From positions 248,001-312,000 of the forward strand of contig NZ_LMFQ01000001.1 in assembly GCF_001426905.1 (NCBI RefSeq): a stretch of 64,000 nucleotides of DNA, given 5' to 3'. Positions 28,420 to 37,010 of the stretch are shown in pieces. Position numbers and translations under genes: made by a program. Source of the DNA: Caulobacter sp. Root1455 (lineage in GTDB: Bacteria; Pseudomonadota; Alphaproteobacteria; Caulobacterales; Caulobacteraceae). Numbering within the stretch: position 1 is the stretch's first letter; every line of letters begins with the position of its first letter. The notes under the pieces are model-generated. The model was not told the origin of the DNA. It saw only the letters and a program-made list of their open reading frames with translations, and made no database searches.

Positions 28420-30837
28420 ATGACGACAGAAGAACCACCGGCGACGGGTCGTCGGCGTGCGTCGCCGGACGCGATCAGCGCATGGCTCGTTCCAAGCTCC
28501 CCCCCGCCGGCCTGGCGGGCGGCCCTGGTGACCGTGGCGGCGATCCTGGCGGCGATGGCCCTGAGAATCGCCATGCTGGGCCTGACCAGCGGCGTCGGCG
28601 CGACCCTGACCTTCTTCCCCGCCGTCATCGTGGTCACCCTCTATGCCGGCTGGCGCTGGAGCCTGCTGCCGATCGTGGCGGGCGGGATCTTCGCCTGGAT
28701 GCTGTGGGGCGGCTCCCACGGCGGCAGGCCGCTGGGCGAGATCGAGCCCGCCGGCTTGGTGCTGTACGGGGTGTCCGTGCTGATCACCACCGCCATGGCC
28801 TCGGCCCTGCGCGCCAGCCTGATCAAGCTGGCCCAGGCCCGCGAACGTTACGCCCACGCCGAGGCCCACCTGCGCGTCACCCAGACCGCCGCCGGCGTCG
28901 GGCCGTGGGAGTGGGACCTTCTGAACGGCCGCATGAAGATGTCGGCCACGGCCCGCGAGAACCTGCGCATGCCCCCCGAGGGGCCGGTCGACGCCGACAT
29001 CCTGCTGGCCACCGTCCATCCCGACGACCGCGAGATGGTCCGCGAGAAGGTCCGCGAGGCGGTCACGAAAGGCCCTCTCTACGAGGTCGAATTCCGGCTG
29101 ATCGACCATCCGGACGGCGAACGCTGGATCCACGGCCGCGGCGAGGTCGTGCGCGACGAGAACGGCCGCGCCGTGCGGATGCTCGGCGTCAATTTCGAGG
29201 TCACCCAGCGTCGCCGCGCCGAGGAGAGCCTGCGCGAGAGCGAGGCCCGGTTCCGCGCCCTGGCCAACAGCGCGCCCGCCCTGATGTGGATCAGCGGCCA
29301 GGACGGCGTGCGGATCTTCGTCAACGACGCCTATGTCGCCTTCGCGGGGGTGAGCTATGACGAGGCCCTGGTGCTGGACTGGCGCTCGCGGCTGCACGCC
29401 GACGACTTGAACCAGATCCTCAAGGGCCAGATCGCCGGCGAGGCGTCGCGGAGGCCGTTCAGCCTGGAGGGCCGCTATCGTCGGGCCGACGGCCAGATGC
29501 GCTGGCTCAAGTCGTTCTCGCAGACACGCCTGGGACCCGGGGGCGAGTTCATCGGCTTCATCGGCATCGCCTTCGACGTCACCGACACCAAGGAGGCCGA
29601 GGTCAAGCTGACCGGCCTCAACGAACTGTTGGCCGACCGCGTGCAGGAGGCCCTGTCCGAACGCGACGCCGCTCAGGCCGCCCTGACCCAGTCGCAGAAG
29701 CTGGAGGCGATCGGCCAGCTGACCGGCGGGGTCGCCCACGACTTCAACAACCTGCTGACCGTGATCATCGGCGCGCTGGACGTCCTGCAGCGCAACCCGG
29801 ACGACGAAAAGCGGCGCGACCGCATGCTGAACGCGGCCCAGTCGGCGGCCCGGCGCGGCGAGAAGCTGACCCAGCACCTGCTGGCCTTCGCCCGTCGCCA
29901 GCCGCTGAACCCGGAGATCTGCCGGATCGACGCGATGATCGCCGACAGCGAGAGCCTGCTGCGCCGCGCGGTCGGGGAAGGCGTGGACCTGACCTTGGAC
30001 CTGAAGGCCGGGGGCCGCACCACCCTGACCGACTCCGGCCAGTTCGAGGCCGCCCTGCTGAACCTGGTGGTCAACGCCCGCGACGCCACGCCGGGCGGCG
30101 GCAAGATCACCGTCGCCTCGCAAGGCGTCGATCTGGCCGAGCCCCAGCGCGAACTGCCCGCCGGCCGCTATCTGCGCGTCGCCGTCGTCGACACCGGCGA
30201 GGGCATGGACGCCGAGACCCTGGAGCGGGCCTTCGAGCCGTTCTACACCACCAAGGCGATCGGCAAGGGCACGGGCCTGGGCCTGTCGCAAGTCTACGGC
30301 TTCGTGCGCCAGAGCGGCGGTGAGGTGACCATCGAGTCCGAGCTGGGCAAGGGCACCAGCGTGTCCATGCTGCTGCCGGTGCGCGAGGCCTTCTCGCCGG
30401 TCGAGGTGCTGGCCGTCCGGCCGCCGGCCACCCGCGCCAGCTCCCACGTGCTGCTGGTCGAGGACGACGTCGAGGTCGGCGACCTGATCGCGGCGATGAT
30501 CGACGAACTGGGCCACATGGTCAGCCGCGCCGCCACCGCCGACGAGGCCCTGGCCATCGCCCGCGGCGATCCGACCCTGGGCCTGGTGATCACCGACGTG
30601 ATCATGCCGGGCGGCAAGAGCGGGGTCGACCTGGCCGTCATCCTGGCCAGCGAGCGGCCGGAACTGCCGATCCTGCTCACCTCGGGCTACACGGGCCAGG
30701 ACCTGATGCGCGCCAACGAGACCCCCTGGCCCCTGCTGCGCAAGCCCTACGCCCTGGACGCCCTGGCCCAGGCGATGGCGGACGCGTGGGACCGCCACGC
30801 GCCGGTGACGGTCAAGAAGGGCAAGGCGAAGGTCTAG
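28420..30837 (+). CDS. Hybrid sensor histidine kinase with PAS domains and receiver
   Basis: An 805-aa membrane kinase. Three or four N-terminal hydrophobic segments (residues ~25-135) resemble a DUF4118/MASE-like sensor. Two PAS/PAC units follow (~150-270 with ENLRMPPEGPVD and WIHGRGEVV, and ~275-400 with FRALANSAPALMWISGQDG). Then come a coiled coil, the phospho-acceptor H440 in GGVAHDFNNLLTVI, an ATPase domain (GTGLGLSQVYGFVRQSGG), and a C-terminal receiver with D726 (VITDVIMPGG) and K in LLRKPY. The arrangement is the usual hybrid kinase that passes phosphate inside the protein. The signal is unknown. A longer GTG start at 28378 is possible. Confidence 0.92.
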   Translation: MTTEEPPATGRRRASPDAISAWLVPSSPPPAWRAALVTVAAILAAMALRIAMLGLTSGVGATLTFFPAVIVVTLYAGWRWSLLPIVAGGIFAWMLWGGSHGGRPLGEIEPAGLVLYGVSVLITTAMASALRASLIKLAQARERYAHAEAHLRVTQTAAGVGPWEWDLLNGRMKMSATARENLRMPPEGPVDADILLATVHPDDREMVREKVREAVTKGPLYEVEFRLIDHPDGERWIHGRGEVVRDENGRAVRMLGVNFEVTQRRRAEESLRESEARFRALANSAPALMWISGQDGVRIFVNDAYVAFAGVSYDEALVLDWRSRLHADDLNQILKGQIAGEASRRPFSLEGRYRRADGQMRWLKSFSQTRLGPGGEFIGFIGIAFDVTDTKEAEVKLTGLNELLADRVQEALSERDAAQAALTQSQKLEAIGQLTGGVAHDFNNLLTVIIGALDVLQRNPDDEKRRDRMLNAAQSAARRGEKLTQHLLAFARRQPLNPEICRIDAMIADSESLLRRAVGEGVDLTLDLKAGGRTTLTDSGQFEAALLNLVVNARDATPGGGKITVASQGVDLAEPQRELPAGRYLRVAVVDTGEGMDAETLERAFEPFYTTKAIGKGTGLGLSQVYGFVRQSGGEVTIESELGKGTSVSMLLPVREAFSPVEVLAVRPPATRASSHVLLVEDDVEVGDLIAAMIDELGHMVSRAATADEALAIARGDPTLGLVITDVIMPGGKSGVDLAVILASERPELPILLTSGYTGQDLMRANETPWPLLRKPYALDALAQAMADAWDRHAPVTVKKGKAKV

Positions 30838-30874
30838 GCGGGTCGCCATTCGCCCCTCGACGGCCGCGCCAGGC

Positions 30875-31486
30875 TCAGGGATGGATGGAGGCGAAGACGA
30901 TCTCGGAGAACCCGGCGACCGTCTCTTCCCGCGCCCAATCGCGCTGCAGCTCGCACGCCAATTGAATCCATGTGATCGGCTGTCCGCCCGCTTGGGCAAT
31001 TCGCTCCAGACCGGCGCGATGAGCCTCCTCCGACGTGCCGGCCACGGCGTCCACCACGTGGAAGACCTCATAGCCTTCCCGAAGCGCGTCGAGGGCGGGA
31101 AAGACCAGGCAGACTTCGGTCCAGAGGGCGACCATGATCAGCTTGCGCCGGCCCGTTGCCTTCACCGCGGCCACGAAATCCACGTCCTCCCAGGCGTTGA
31201 TCGAGGTGCGGTCGATGGCCTCGACGCCTCCCAGGATCTCGGTCAGTTGCCGGATGGTCGGCTGATTTCGCCCCGTGGCGACGTTGACGGTCGAGAGCAC
31301 GATCGGCAGGCCGTAGAGGCTGGCGGCCTTGGCGACGGCCACGACGTTGGCGACCAGCTGCCGCCGCTCCATGGAGACAATGGAGGCGACCTGGACAGGC
31401 TGGAAGTCGATGATCACCAGGGCGGCGTTGTGCGGCGTGAGCAGTCGGTCGGTCAACGGATCGCGGATGGTGCGGGGCGAAGCCAT
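30875..31486 (-). CDS. Isochorismatase-like (YcaC-type) hydrolase
   Basis: A 203-aa cysteine hydrolase. The catalytic Asp lies in ALVIIDFQPVQ, the nucleophile Cys in VALWTEVCLVFPALDALREG, and the cis-peptide region sits just before it. EVFHVVDAVAGTSEEAH is the usual end of the YcaC-like branch. The start at 31486 has GGAG eight bases upstream. The substrate (amide, N-carbamoyl or unknown) cannot be told. It is divergent from the nad operon. Confidence 0.9.
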   Translation of the reverse strand: MASPRTIRDPLTDRLLTPHNAALVIIDFQPVQVASIVSMERRQLVANVVAVAKAASLYGLPIVLSTVNVATGRNQPTIRQLTEILGGVEAIDRTSINAWEDVDFVAAVKATGRRKLIMVALWTEVCLVFPALDALREGYEVFHVVDAVAGTSEEAHRAGLERIAQAGGQPITWIQLACELQRDWAREETVAGFSEIVFASIHP

Positions 31487-31785
31487 GAGTGTCTCCGGGG
31501 TTGGGCGTGAGAGGGTCCGCCGGGCCTGGGAGTCGGCGTCCGGCGGGATCCGGCAGGCCCGACGCCGCTGATGCAGGCGATCAGGGGCCAACTTTGCGCC
31601 CCCGGCGGCGATGGGACTTGCACGATACCGGCGGCTTTAGTCCCATCCGGCCGCGACGATGGCCCGGGGGCATGGCGGACAGCGAGGCCGCATCGTCGGA
31701 CCGGCCGCTCCACCAGGCCGAACACGGAATTTGACGCCGCCGCTTTGCAATCTGTCCCGGAAGGTCTATATGTGATCCATCCCTT

Positions 31786-31804
31786 TTGCTCAATTTCAGC
31801 ATAA
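31786..31804. promoter_or_regulatory. Candidate NAD-regulator operator, upstream site
   Basis: TTGCTCAATTTCAGCATAA is an imperfect version of the palindrome at 31871, in the same orientation and ending in the same GCATAA. It lies 85 bp upstream of the second site, near the presumed promoter. Paired sites are typical of repressor control. Confidence 0.5.
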
Positions 31805-31870
31805 GGGGCGACGTCGGAGCGGGACTTAACGATTTATCCTCCGTTTCCGGCGTTTTTTGAGGCCCTGGAA

Positions 31871-31887
31871 ATGCTCAGTTTGAGCAT
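31871..31887. promoter_or_regulatory. Candidate NAD-regulator operator, downstream site
   Basis: ATGCTCAGTTTGAGCAT is a perfect 7-3-7 palindrome, 13 bp before the nadA ATG. In alphaproteobacteria a NadQ-type repressor is predicted to control nadABC through palindromic sites; that this is such a site is an inference. The ATG inside it also opens the nadA frame but is not the best start. Confidence 0.6.
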
Positions 31888-31900
31888 AAGAGAGGATCAC

Positions 31901-32998
31901 ATGGCCGACGGCTTCGCGTCCCCCCCGGCGCCTCTGCTCTTCACCCCCGACGTCGAAGCGGCGACCGCGCCGTTGTGGGACAAGGTGAAGCATCACGTGA
32001 CGCCTCTGGAATGGCAGCTCCACGCGCCGCTGATCGCCGAGATCAACCGGCTCAAGCGCGAGAAGAACGCCGTCATCCTGGCCCACAACTACATGACGCC
32101 CGAGATCTTCCATGGCGTCGGCGACTTCGTCGGCGACAGCCTGGCCCTGGCCCGCGAGGCGGCCAAGTGCGACGCGGCCGTGATCGTTCAAGCCGGCGTG
32201 CACTTCATGGCCGAGACCAGCAAGGTGCTGGCCCCCGAGAAGCGCGTGCTGATCCCCGACCTGCGGGCCGGCTGCTCGCTCGCCTCCTCGATCACCGGCG
32301 CCGACGTGCGGCTGATCAAGGCCCGCCACCCGGGCATCCCGGTGGTCACCTATGTCAACACCACCGCCGACGTGAAGGCCGAGACCGACATCTGCTGCAC
32401 CAGCGCCAACGCCGTGCAGGTGGTGGAGTGGGCGGCCCGCGAATGGGGCGTCGACAAGGTGATCCTGATCCCCGACGAGTTCCTGGCCCGCAACGTCGCG
32501 CGCCAGACCAGCGTCAAGATCATCGCCTGGGCCGGCCGCTGCGAGGTGCACGAGCGCTTCACCGCCGGCGACATCGCCGACATGCGCGCGGCCTATCCGG
32601 GCGCCGAGATCCTGGCCCACCCCGAGTGCCCGACCGAGATCCTGGAAGCCGCCGACTTCGCCGGCTCGACCGCGGCGATGAACGACTACGTGGCGCTGAG
32701 GAAGCCCAAGCAGGTGGTGCTGATCACCGAGTGCTCGATGGCCTCCAACGTCCAGGCGGAGTCGCCGGGCACCCAGTTCATCGGCCCCTGCAACCTGTGT
32801 CCGCACATGAAGCGGATCAGCCTGCGGAACATCCACGACGCCCTGCTGTACGACCAGTACGAGGTGACGGTCGATCCCAGCGTCCAGATCCGCGCCAAGC
32901 TGGCCGTGCAACGGATGATCGACCTGCCGCCGCCGACCGTCCCCGCCCGCTACGACCTGGTCAAGGCCAGGCATCATGTGGACGTGGAGCTGATCTAG
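31901..32998 (+). CDS. nadA: Quinolinate synthase A
   Basis: A 365-aa 4Fe-4S enzyme that makes quinolinate from iminoaspartate and dihydroxyacetone phosphate in de novo NAD synthesis. Family segments are AVILAHNYMTPEIF, FMAETSKVLAPEK, DLRAGCSLASS, TYVNTTADVKAETDICCTSA, LAHPECP and FIGPCNLCPHMKRISL; the Cys residues in these bind the cluster. The start at 31901 follows AGAGGA with good spacing. First gene of nadA-nadB-nadC. Confidence 0.96.
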   Translation: MADGFASPPAPLLFTPDVEAATAPLWDKVKHHVTPLEWQLHAPLIAEINRLKREKNAVILAHNYMTPEIFHGVGDFVGDSLALAREAAKCDAAVIVQAGVHFMAETSKVLAPEKRVLIPDLRAGCSLASSITGADVRLIKARHPGIPVVTYVNTTADVKAETDICCTSANAVQVVEWAAREWGVDKVILIPDEFLARNVARQTSVKIIAWAGRCEVHERFTAGDIADMRAAYPGAEILAHPECPTEILEAADFAGSTAAMNDYVALRKPKQVVLITECSMASNVQAESPGTQFIGPCNLCPHMKRISLRNIHDALLYDQYEVTVDPSVQIRAKLAVQRMIDLPPPTVPARYDLVKARHHVDVELI

Positions 32999-33071
32999 AC
33001 CCGTTTTCGCCTCGTTCGCGTCCCCAAGTTCCCGGCCCTTCCCGCGTATCCGGAAGGGAGTGGAGTGTGCA

Positions 33072-34613
33072 ATGACCGACCGCATCACCTTCGACGGCCC
33101 CGTGATCCTCGGGGCGGGCCTGGCGGGCCTGACCGCCGCCCTTGCCGCTGCCCCGCGCAAGGCGCTGGTGCTGTCGCCGACGCCGCTGGCCACCGGCTGC
33201 TCCAGCGCCTGGGCCCAGGGCGGCATGGCCGCGGCCCTGTCGGACGAGGACGCCCCGGCCCTGCACGCCGCCGACACCATCGCGGCCGGCGCCGGGTTGT
33301 GCGATCCGGCCGCCGTCGCGCTGCTGACCACCGAAGGCCCCGCCGCCGTCCGCGCCCTGGCCGCCCTGGGCGCGCCCTTCGACCGCCAGGCCGACGGCGG
33401 GTTCGTGCTCAGCCTGGAGGCCGCCCACGGCAAGGCCCGGGTCGCCCGGGTCGGCGGCGACGGGGCCGGGGCGGCGATCATGGCCGCGGTCATCGCCGCC
33501 GTCCGCGCCGCGCCGACCATCGAGATCCGCGAGAACGCCCGCGCCCGACGGCTGCTCCAGGACGAGACCGGCCGCGTGGTCGGACTGATCGCCGAGATCG
33601 ACGGCGTCCTGACCCGGATCCTCGCGCCCGCCGTGATCCTGGCGACCGGCGGGGTCGGCGGCCTCTACGCCGTCACCACCACTCCGGCCCAGGTGCGCGG
33701 CGAGGGTCTGGGCCTGGCCGCCCTGGCCGGCGCCGAGATCGCCGATCCGGAGTTCGTGCAGTTCCACCCCACGGCCATCGACATCGGCCGCGACCCCGCC
33801 CCCCTGGCCACCGAGGCCCTGCGCGGCGAGGGGGCGATCCTTCGTAACGCCCCCTTGGGCGACAAGACCGGCCGCGCCTTCATGGCCGACTACCATCCGG
33901 CCCGCGAGCTGGCTCCGCGCGACGTGGTGGCCCGCGCCATCCACGCCGAGCGCGCGGCGGGCCGCGGGGCGTTCCTGGACGCCACGGCGGCGGTGGGCGC
34001 GCACTTCCCGCACGAGTTCCCGGCCGTGTTCGCCGCCTGCATCAGCGCCGGCGTCGACCCGCGCGTCCAGCCGATCCCGGTGACCCCGGCCGTGCACTAC
34101 CACATGGGCGGCGTGGCCACGGACCTGGACGGCCGCACCAGCCTGGCGGGCCTGCTGGCCGCCGGCGAGTGCGCCAGCACCGGCGTGCACGGCGCCAACC
34201 GCCTGGCGTCGAACAGCCTGCTGGAGGCCGCCGTGTTCGGGGCCCGCGCCGGCCGCGCGGCGCGGGGTCTTGAGCTTGGCGGTGAGCCGCCGCTGGCGGC
34301 TACGCCCACGCCCGACCTGCCCGACGCCGCGCTCCAGATCCTGCGCCAGGCCATGAGCCGCGACGCCGGGGTGATCCGCGACGCCGAGGGCCTGTCCCGC
34401 CTGGTCGGGGTGCTGGACGCCCTGGAAGCCGCCCACGGCCCCGCCCCGACCCTGGTCGCCGCCCAGCTGATCGTCCGCGCCGCCCTGGCCCGGCCGGAAA
34501 GCCGAGGCGGCCATTTCCGCGCCGACTTCCCCGCCACGGCCCTGCCGGAAAGAACCTTCGTCACCCTGCAAGACCAGGAAGCGGGCCGCGCGGTCCGCTA
34601 CGCCGCCGAATGA
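33072..34613 (+). CDS. nadB: L-aspartate oxidase
   Basis: A 513-aa FAD enzyme that turns aspartate into iminoaspartate for NadA. It has the FAD loop VILGAGLAGLTAALA, the substrate region SSAWAQGGMAAAL, EFVQFHPTAID, the catalytic Arg region HYHMGGVATDLDGRTSLAGL, and the FAD-binding GECASTGVHGANRLASNSLL. The ATG at 33072 has GGGAG upstream, better than the GTG at 33060. Its last four bases overlap nadC (ATGA). Confidence 0.95.
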   Translation: MTDRITFDGPVILGAGLAGLTAALAAAPRKALVLSPTPLATGCSSAWAQGGMAAALSDEDAPALHAADTIAAGAGLCDPAAVALLTTEGPAAVRALAALGAPFDRQADGGFVLSLEAAHGKARVARVGGDGAGAAIMAAVIAAVRAAPTIEIRENARARRLLQDETGRVVGLIAEIDGVLTRILAPAVILATGGVGGLYAVTTTPAQVRGEGLGLAALAGAEIADPEFVQFHPTAIDIGRDPAPLATEALRGEGAILRNAPLGDKTGRAFMADYHPARELAPRDVVARAIHAERAAGRGAFLDATAAVGAHFPHEFPAVFAACISAGVDPRVQPIPVTPAVHYHMGGVATDLDGRTSLAGLLAAGECASTGVHGANRLASNSLLEAAVFGARAGRAARGLELGGEPPLAATPTPDLPDAALQILRQAMSRDAGVIRDAEGLSRLVGVLDALEAAHGPAPTLVAAQLIVRAALARPESRGGHFRADFPATALPERTFVTLQDQEAGRAVRYAAE

Positions 34614-35455
34614 TCACGCCCCTCGACGACCTGCTGGTCCGCCCGATCATCGAGATGGCGCTGGCCGAGGACCTCGGCCGGGCCGGCGACATCACCGCCC
34701 AGGCCTGCATCGACGCCGACGCCCGCCTGTCGGTGGTCTGGGCCGCGCGCCAGGACGGCCGGGTGGCCGGCCTGTCCTGCGCCCGCCTGGCCCTGGCCGC
34801 CCTGGACCCGACGGCCAGGTTCCAGGTCGTCACCCGCGACGGCGCCGACGCCGCCGCCGGCGCGATCCTGGCCCGCGCCGAGGGCAACGCCCGCGCCGTG
34901 CTGGCCGCCGAGCGCACCGGCCTGAATCTGCTGGGCAAGCTGTCGGGGATCGCCACCCTGACCCGCGCCTATGTCCGCCTGGTCGAGGGCACGGGGGCGA
35001 CCATCGTCGACACCCGCAAGACCACGCCGGGCCTGCGGGCCCTGGAGAAGTACGCCGTGCGCTGCGGCGGCGGGATCAACCACCGCTTCGGCCTCGACGA
35101 CGCCATCCTGATCAAGGACAACCACGTCGCCGCCTGCGGCGGGGTGGGCGAAGCCGTCCGCCGGGCCCGGGCCTTCGCTGGCCACCTGGTCAAGGTCGAA
35201 GTGGAAGTCGATGGGCTCGATCAACTGGAGGACGCCCTCAGGCACCACCCCGACGTGGTCATGCTCGACAATTTCAGCCTCGACGACCTGAAGACCGCCG
35301 TCGCCCTGGCCAAGGGCCGCGCGGTGTTGGAGGCCTCGGGCGGGGTCAACCTGACCACCGTGCGGGCCATCGCCGAGACCGGGGTCGACGTGATCAGCGT
35401 CGGCGCCCTGACCCACTCGGCCCTGGTCATGGACATCGGCCTGGACGCGGCCTGA
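34610..35455 (+). CDS. nadC: Nicotinate-nucleotide pyrophosphorylase (carboxylating)
   Basis: A 281-aa quinolinate phosphoribosyltransferase, the last enzyme of the operon, forming nicotinate mononucleotide. Key segments are ALAEDLGRAGDIT, AERTGLNLLGKLSGIAT, DTRKTTPGLRALEKYAVRCG, the KDNH motif (ILIKDNHVAACGG), KVEVEVDGLDQ and LEASGGVNLTTV. It overlaps nadB by 4 bp. No terminator with a U-run is seen in the 125-bp gap after it. Confidence 0.96.
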   Translation: MITPLDDLLVRPIIEMALAEDLGRAGDITAQACIDADARLSVVWAARQDGRVAGLSCARLALAALDPTARFQVVTRDGADAAAGAILARAEGNARAVLAAERTGLNLLGKLSGIATLTRAYVRLVEGTGATIVDTRKTTPGLRALEKYAVRCGGGINHRFGLDDAILIKDNHVAACGGVGEAVRRARAFAGHLVKVEVEVDGLDQLEDALRHHPDVVMLDNFSLDDLKTAVALAKGRAVLEASGGVNLTTVRAIAETGVDVISVGALTHSALVMDIGLDAA

Positions 35456-35580
35456 CGGGCTCCGCCGCCAGGGTTTCTGCGGATAGGAACGCACGACCCG
35501 ACCCCCTACCGTCCTGCTCGCGCGAGCGCCGTGACCGCGTCCGCGGGCCAGGTCTTCCCGCGCAACAGGAATGGGATCCG

Positions 35581-36306
35581 ATGAAGCCCTCGGTCATGCT
35601 CGGCGCCGGCCTGGTCGGTTTGGCGCTGGCGGCCTTCGCCGGCCCCGCTATGGCGTCGACGCCCCCGTCGGTGACGGCGATCGATATCCTGCTTGAGCCG
35701 GACGCGACGATGGTCCGGCGGGCGGAAGCCGACAACGCGCGTTTACGGCAAACCTTCCCGAAGAGCTTCGCGCTGGATGAGGCGCATCGACCGCATATCA
35801 CGCTGGTGCAGCGCTTCGTGCGGACGAAGGACCTGCCCCGCGTCTACGCCGCCGCCGGCAAGGTCTTCGCGGACGCCGACGTGTCGGCCATGCGGTTAAG
35901 GGCCGTCAGGTGCTATTACGCGCCGGGCGGCCAGGTCGGCGTGGCGGGCATCGTCGTGGAGCCGAGCCCGGAGCTAAAGGCGCTGCAGCGGAGCCTGATC
36001 GCGGCCGTCGCGCCGTTCACCGTCGAGACGGGGACAATCGCGGCGTTCACCGCCGCGCATGACGACGCCGCCAGCGACGCGCTGCTGATCGACTATGTCG
36101 GGACCTTCGTGCCCAAGCAGGCCGGCGAGCATTTCAATCCGCACGTCAGCACCGGCGTCGCCCCGACCGCCTATCTCGACGCGATGATCGCCGAACCGTT
36201 CGAGCCCTTCGCGTTCTCGCCGGCCGGCGGGGCGGTCTATCAGTTGGGCCCGTTCGGCTCGGCCGCCAAGAACCTGCGAGTCTGGTCCGCGACGCCTCGG
36301 CCCTAG
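35581..36306 (+). CDS. Exported 2H-phosphoesterase-like protein
   Basis: 241 aa with a signal peptide (hydrophobic residues 5-24, ending PAMAS). The mature part carries two spaced motifs of the 2H phosphoesterase (2'-5' RNA ligase-like) fold: H72-I-T74 (RPHITLVQRF) and H188-V-S190 (FNPHVSTGVA). The pair is the catalytic signature of cyclic-phosphate hydrolases and RNA ligases of this group, which are usually cytosolic. Export to the periplasm is unusual. A ribosome site AGGA is present. The function is unknown. Confidence 0.75.
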   Translation: MKPSVMLGAGLVGLALAAFAGPAMASTPPSVTAIDILLEPDATMVRRAEADNARLRQTFPKSFALDEAHRPHITLVQRFVRTKDLPRVYAAAGKVFADADVSAMRLRAVRCYYAPGGQVGVAGIVVEPSPELKALQRSLIAAVAPFTVETGTIAAFTAAHDDAASDALLIDYVGTFVPKQAGEHFNPHVSTGVAPTAYLDAMIAEPFEPFAFSPAGGAVYQLGPFGSAAKNLRVWSATPRP

Positions 36307-36416
36307 CCGCGACACTCCGCCTCAACAGGCCGGTCGACAGCGGTTTCTTAACCGTCCTCGGGCATAGCTTGACGGTCCCAGCACGTCGCGGGACAGGGGC
36401 GGAGCGCGTCGGGGTC

Positions 36417-37010
36417 TTGCTGCCAAGTCAGTACATCAATCTGGACAAGGCCAAGGCGTTGGTCGTCGACGACAATCAACAGTCGCTCGACATCCTGGTC
36501 GGCGTGCTGACCAGCTTTGGCCTGCGCAATCTCGTGCGCAAGACCGACGGCAAGGAAGCCCAGGAAGAGCTGAAGCATCACGCCTTCGACCTGATCCTGG
36601 CCAACGGCGCCCTGCCCGAGATGGACGGCTATGACCTGACCCGCTGGCTGCGCCGCGAGGCCGACGAGGCCAATCGCATGACGCCGGTGATCATCGTCAC
36701 CTCCCACACCCGTCAGAGCCAGGTCGAGAAGGCCCGGGACTGCGGCGCCAATTTCATCGTCACCAAGCCGATCTCGCCGACCATCATGCTGGAGCGCATC
36801 CTCTGGGTCGCGCGGGGCGACCGGATGTTCATCGAGTGCGACAGCTACATCGGCCCCGACCGGCGCTGGCGCAATCAGGGCCCGCCCGTGGAGTTCCCGG
36901 ACGGCCGGCGCCGCGACGATCAGTCGATTGAACTGGGCCAGCCCGACGGCCAGAATATGTCCCAGGATGAGTTGGACGCCTTGATTAAGCCTATGAAGTC
37001 GATCGCATGA
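36417..37010 (+). CDS. Receiver-domain protein lacking the phosphoacceptor Asp
   Basis: About 197 aa with a CheY-like receiver at residues ~12-130 and a ~65-residue tail with a polar, charged end. The acidic pair (VVDDN), the switch Thr/Ser (VIIVTSH) and Lys (IVTKPISP) are all present. The phosphorylated Asp is replaced by N63: the codon at 36603-36605 is AAC in LILANGALPEMDG. It is therefore probably a pseudo-receiver or one switched without phosphate. The start is unclear: TTG at 36417 begins LLPSQYINLDK, and an earlier TTG lies at 36369. Its stop overlaps the next gene by 4 bp. Confidence 0.83.
   Translation: MLPSQYINLDKAKALVVDDNQQSLDILVGVLTSFGLRNLVRKTDGKEAQEELKHHAFDLILANGALPEMDGYDLTRWLRREADEANRMTPVIIVTSHTRQSQVEKARDCGANFIVTKPISPTIMLERILWVARGDRMFIECDSYIGPDRRWRNQGPPVEFPDGRRRDDQSIELGQPDGQNMSQDELDALIKPMKSIA

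Larger units (their letters stand above)
31487..31900. other. 414-bp regulatory region ahead of nadABC
   Basis: No gene is supported here. The region includes a perfect 9-bp hairpin at 31610-31647 (GATGGGACT paired with AGTCCCATC, 20-nt loop) and two TGCTCA-type palindromic sites at 31786 and 31871. A TATATGTGATCC segment at 31767-31778 could be a -10 region. The second palindrome lies just before the nadA ribosome site. The hairpin may end a transcript or be a separate structured RNA. Confidence 0.45.

Noticed and set aside
31610..31647. Possible tRNA gene
   Set aside because: Only one stem-loop is present, with no T-loop, anticodon arm or CCA-like end.
31571..31804. 77-aa plus and 73-aa minus open frames in the nad regulatory gap
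   Set aside because: No ribosome sites, low-complexity composition and overlap with the operator; treated as non-coding.
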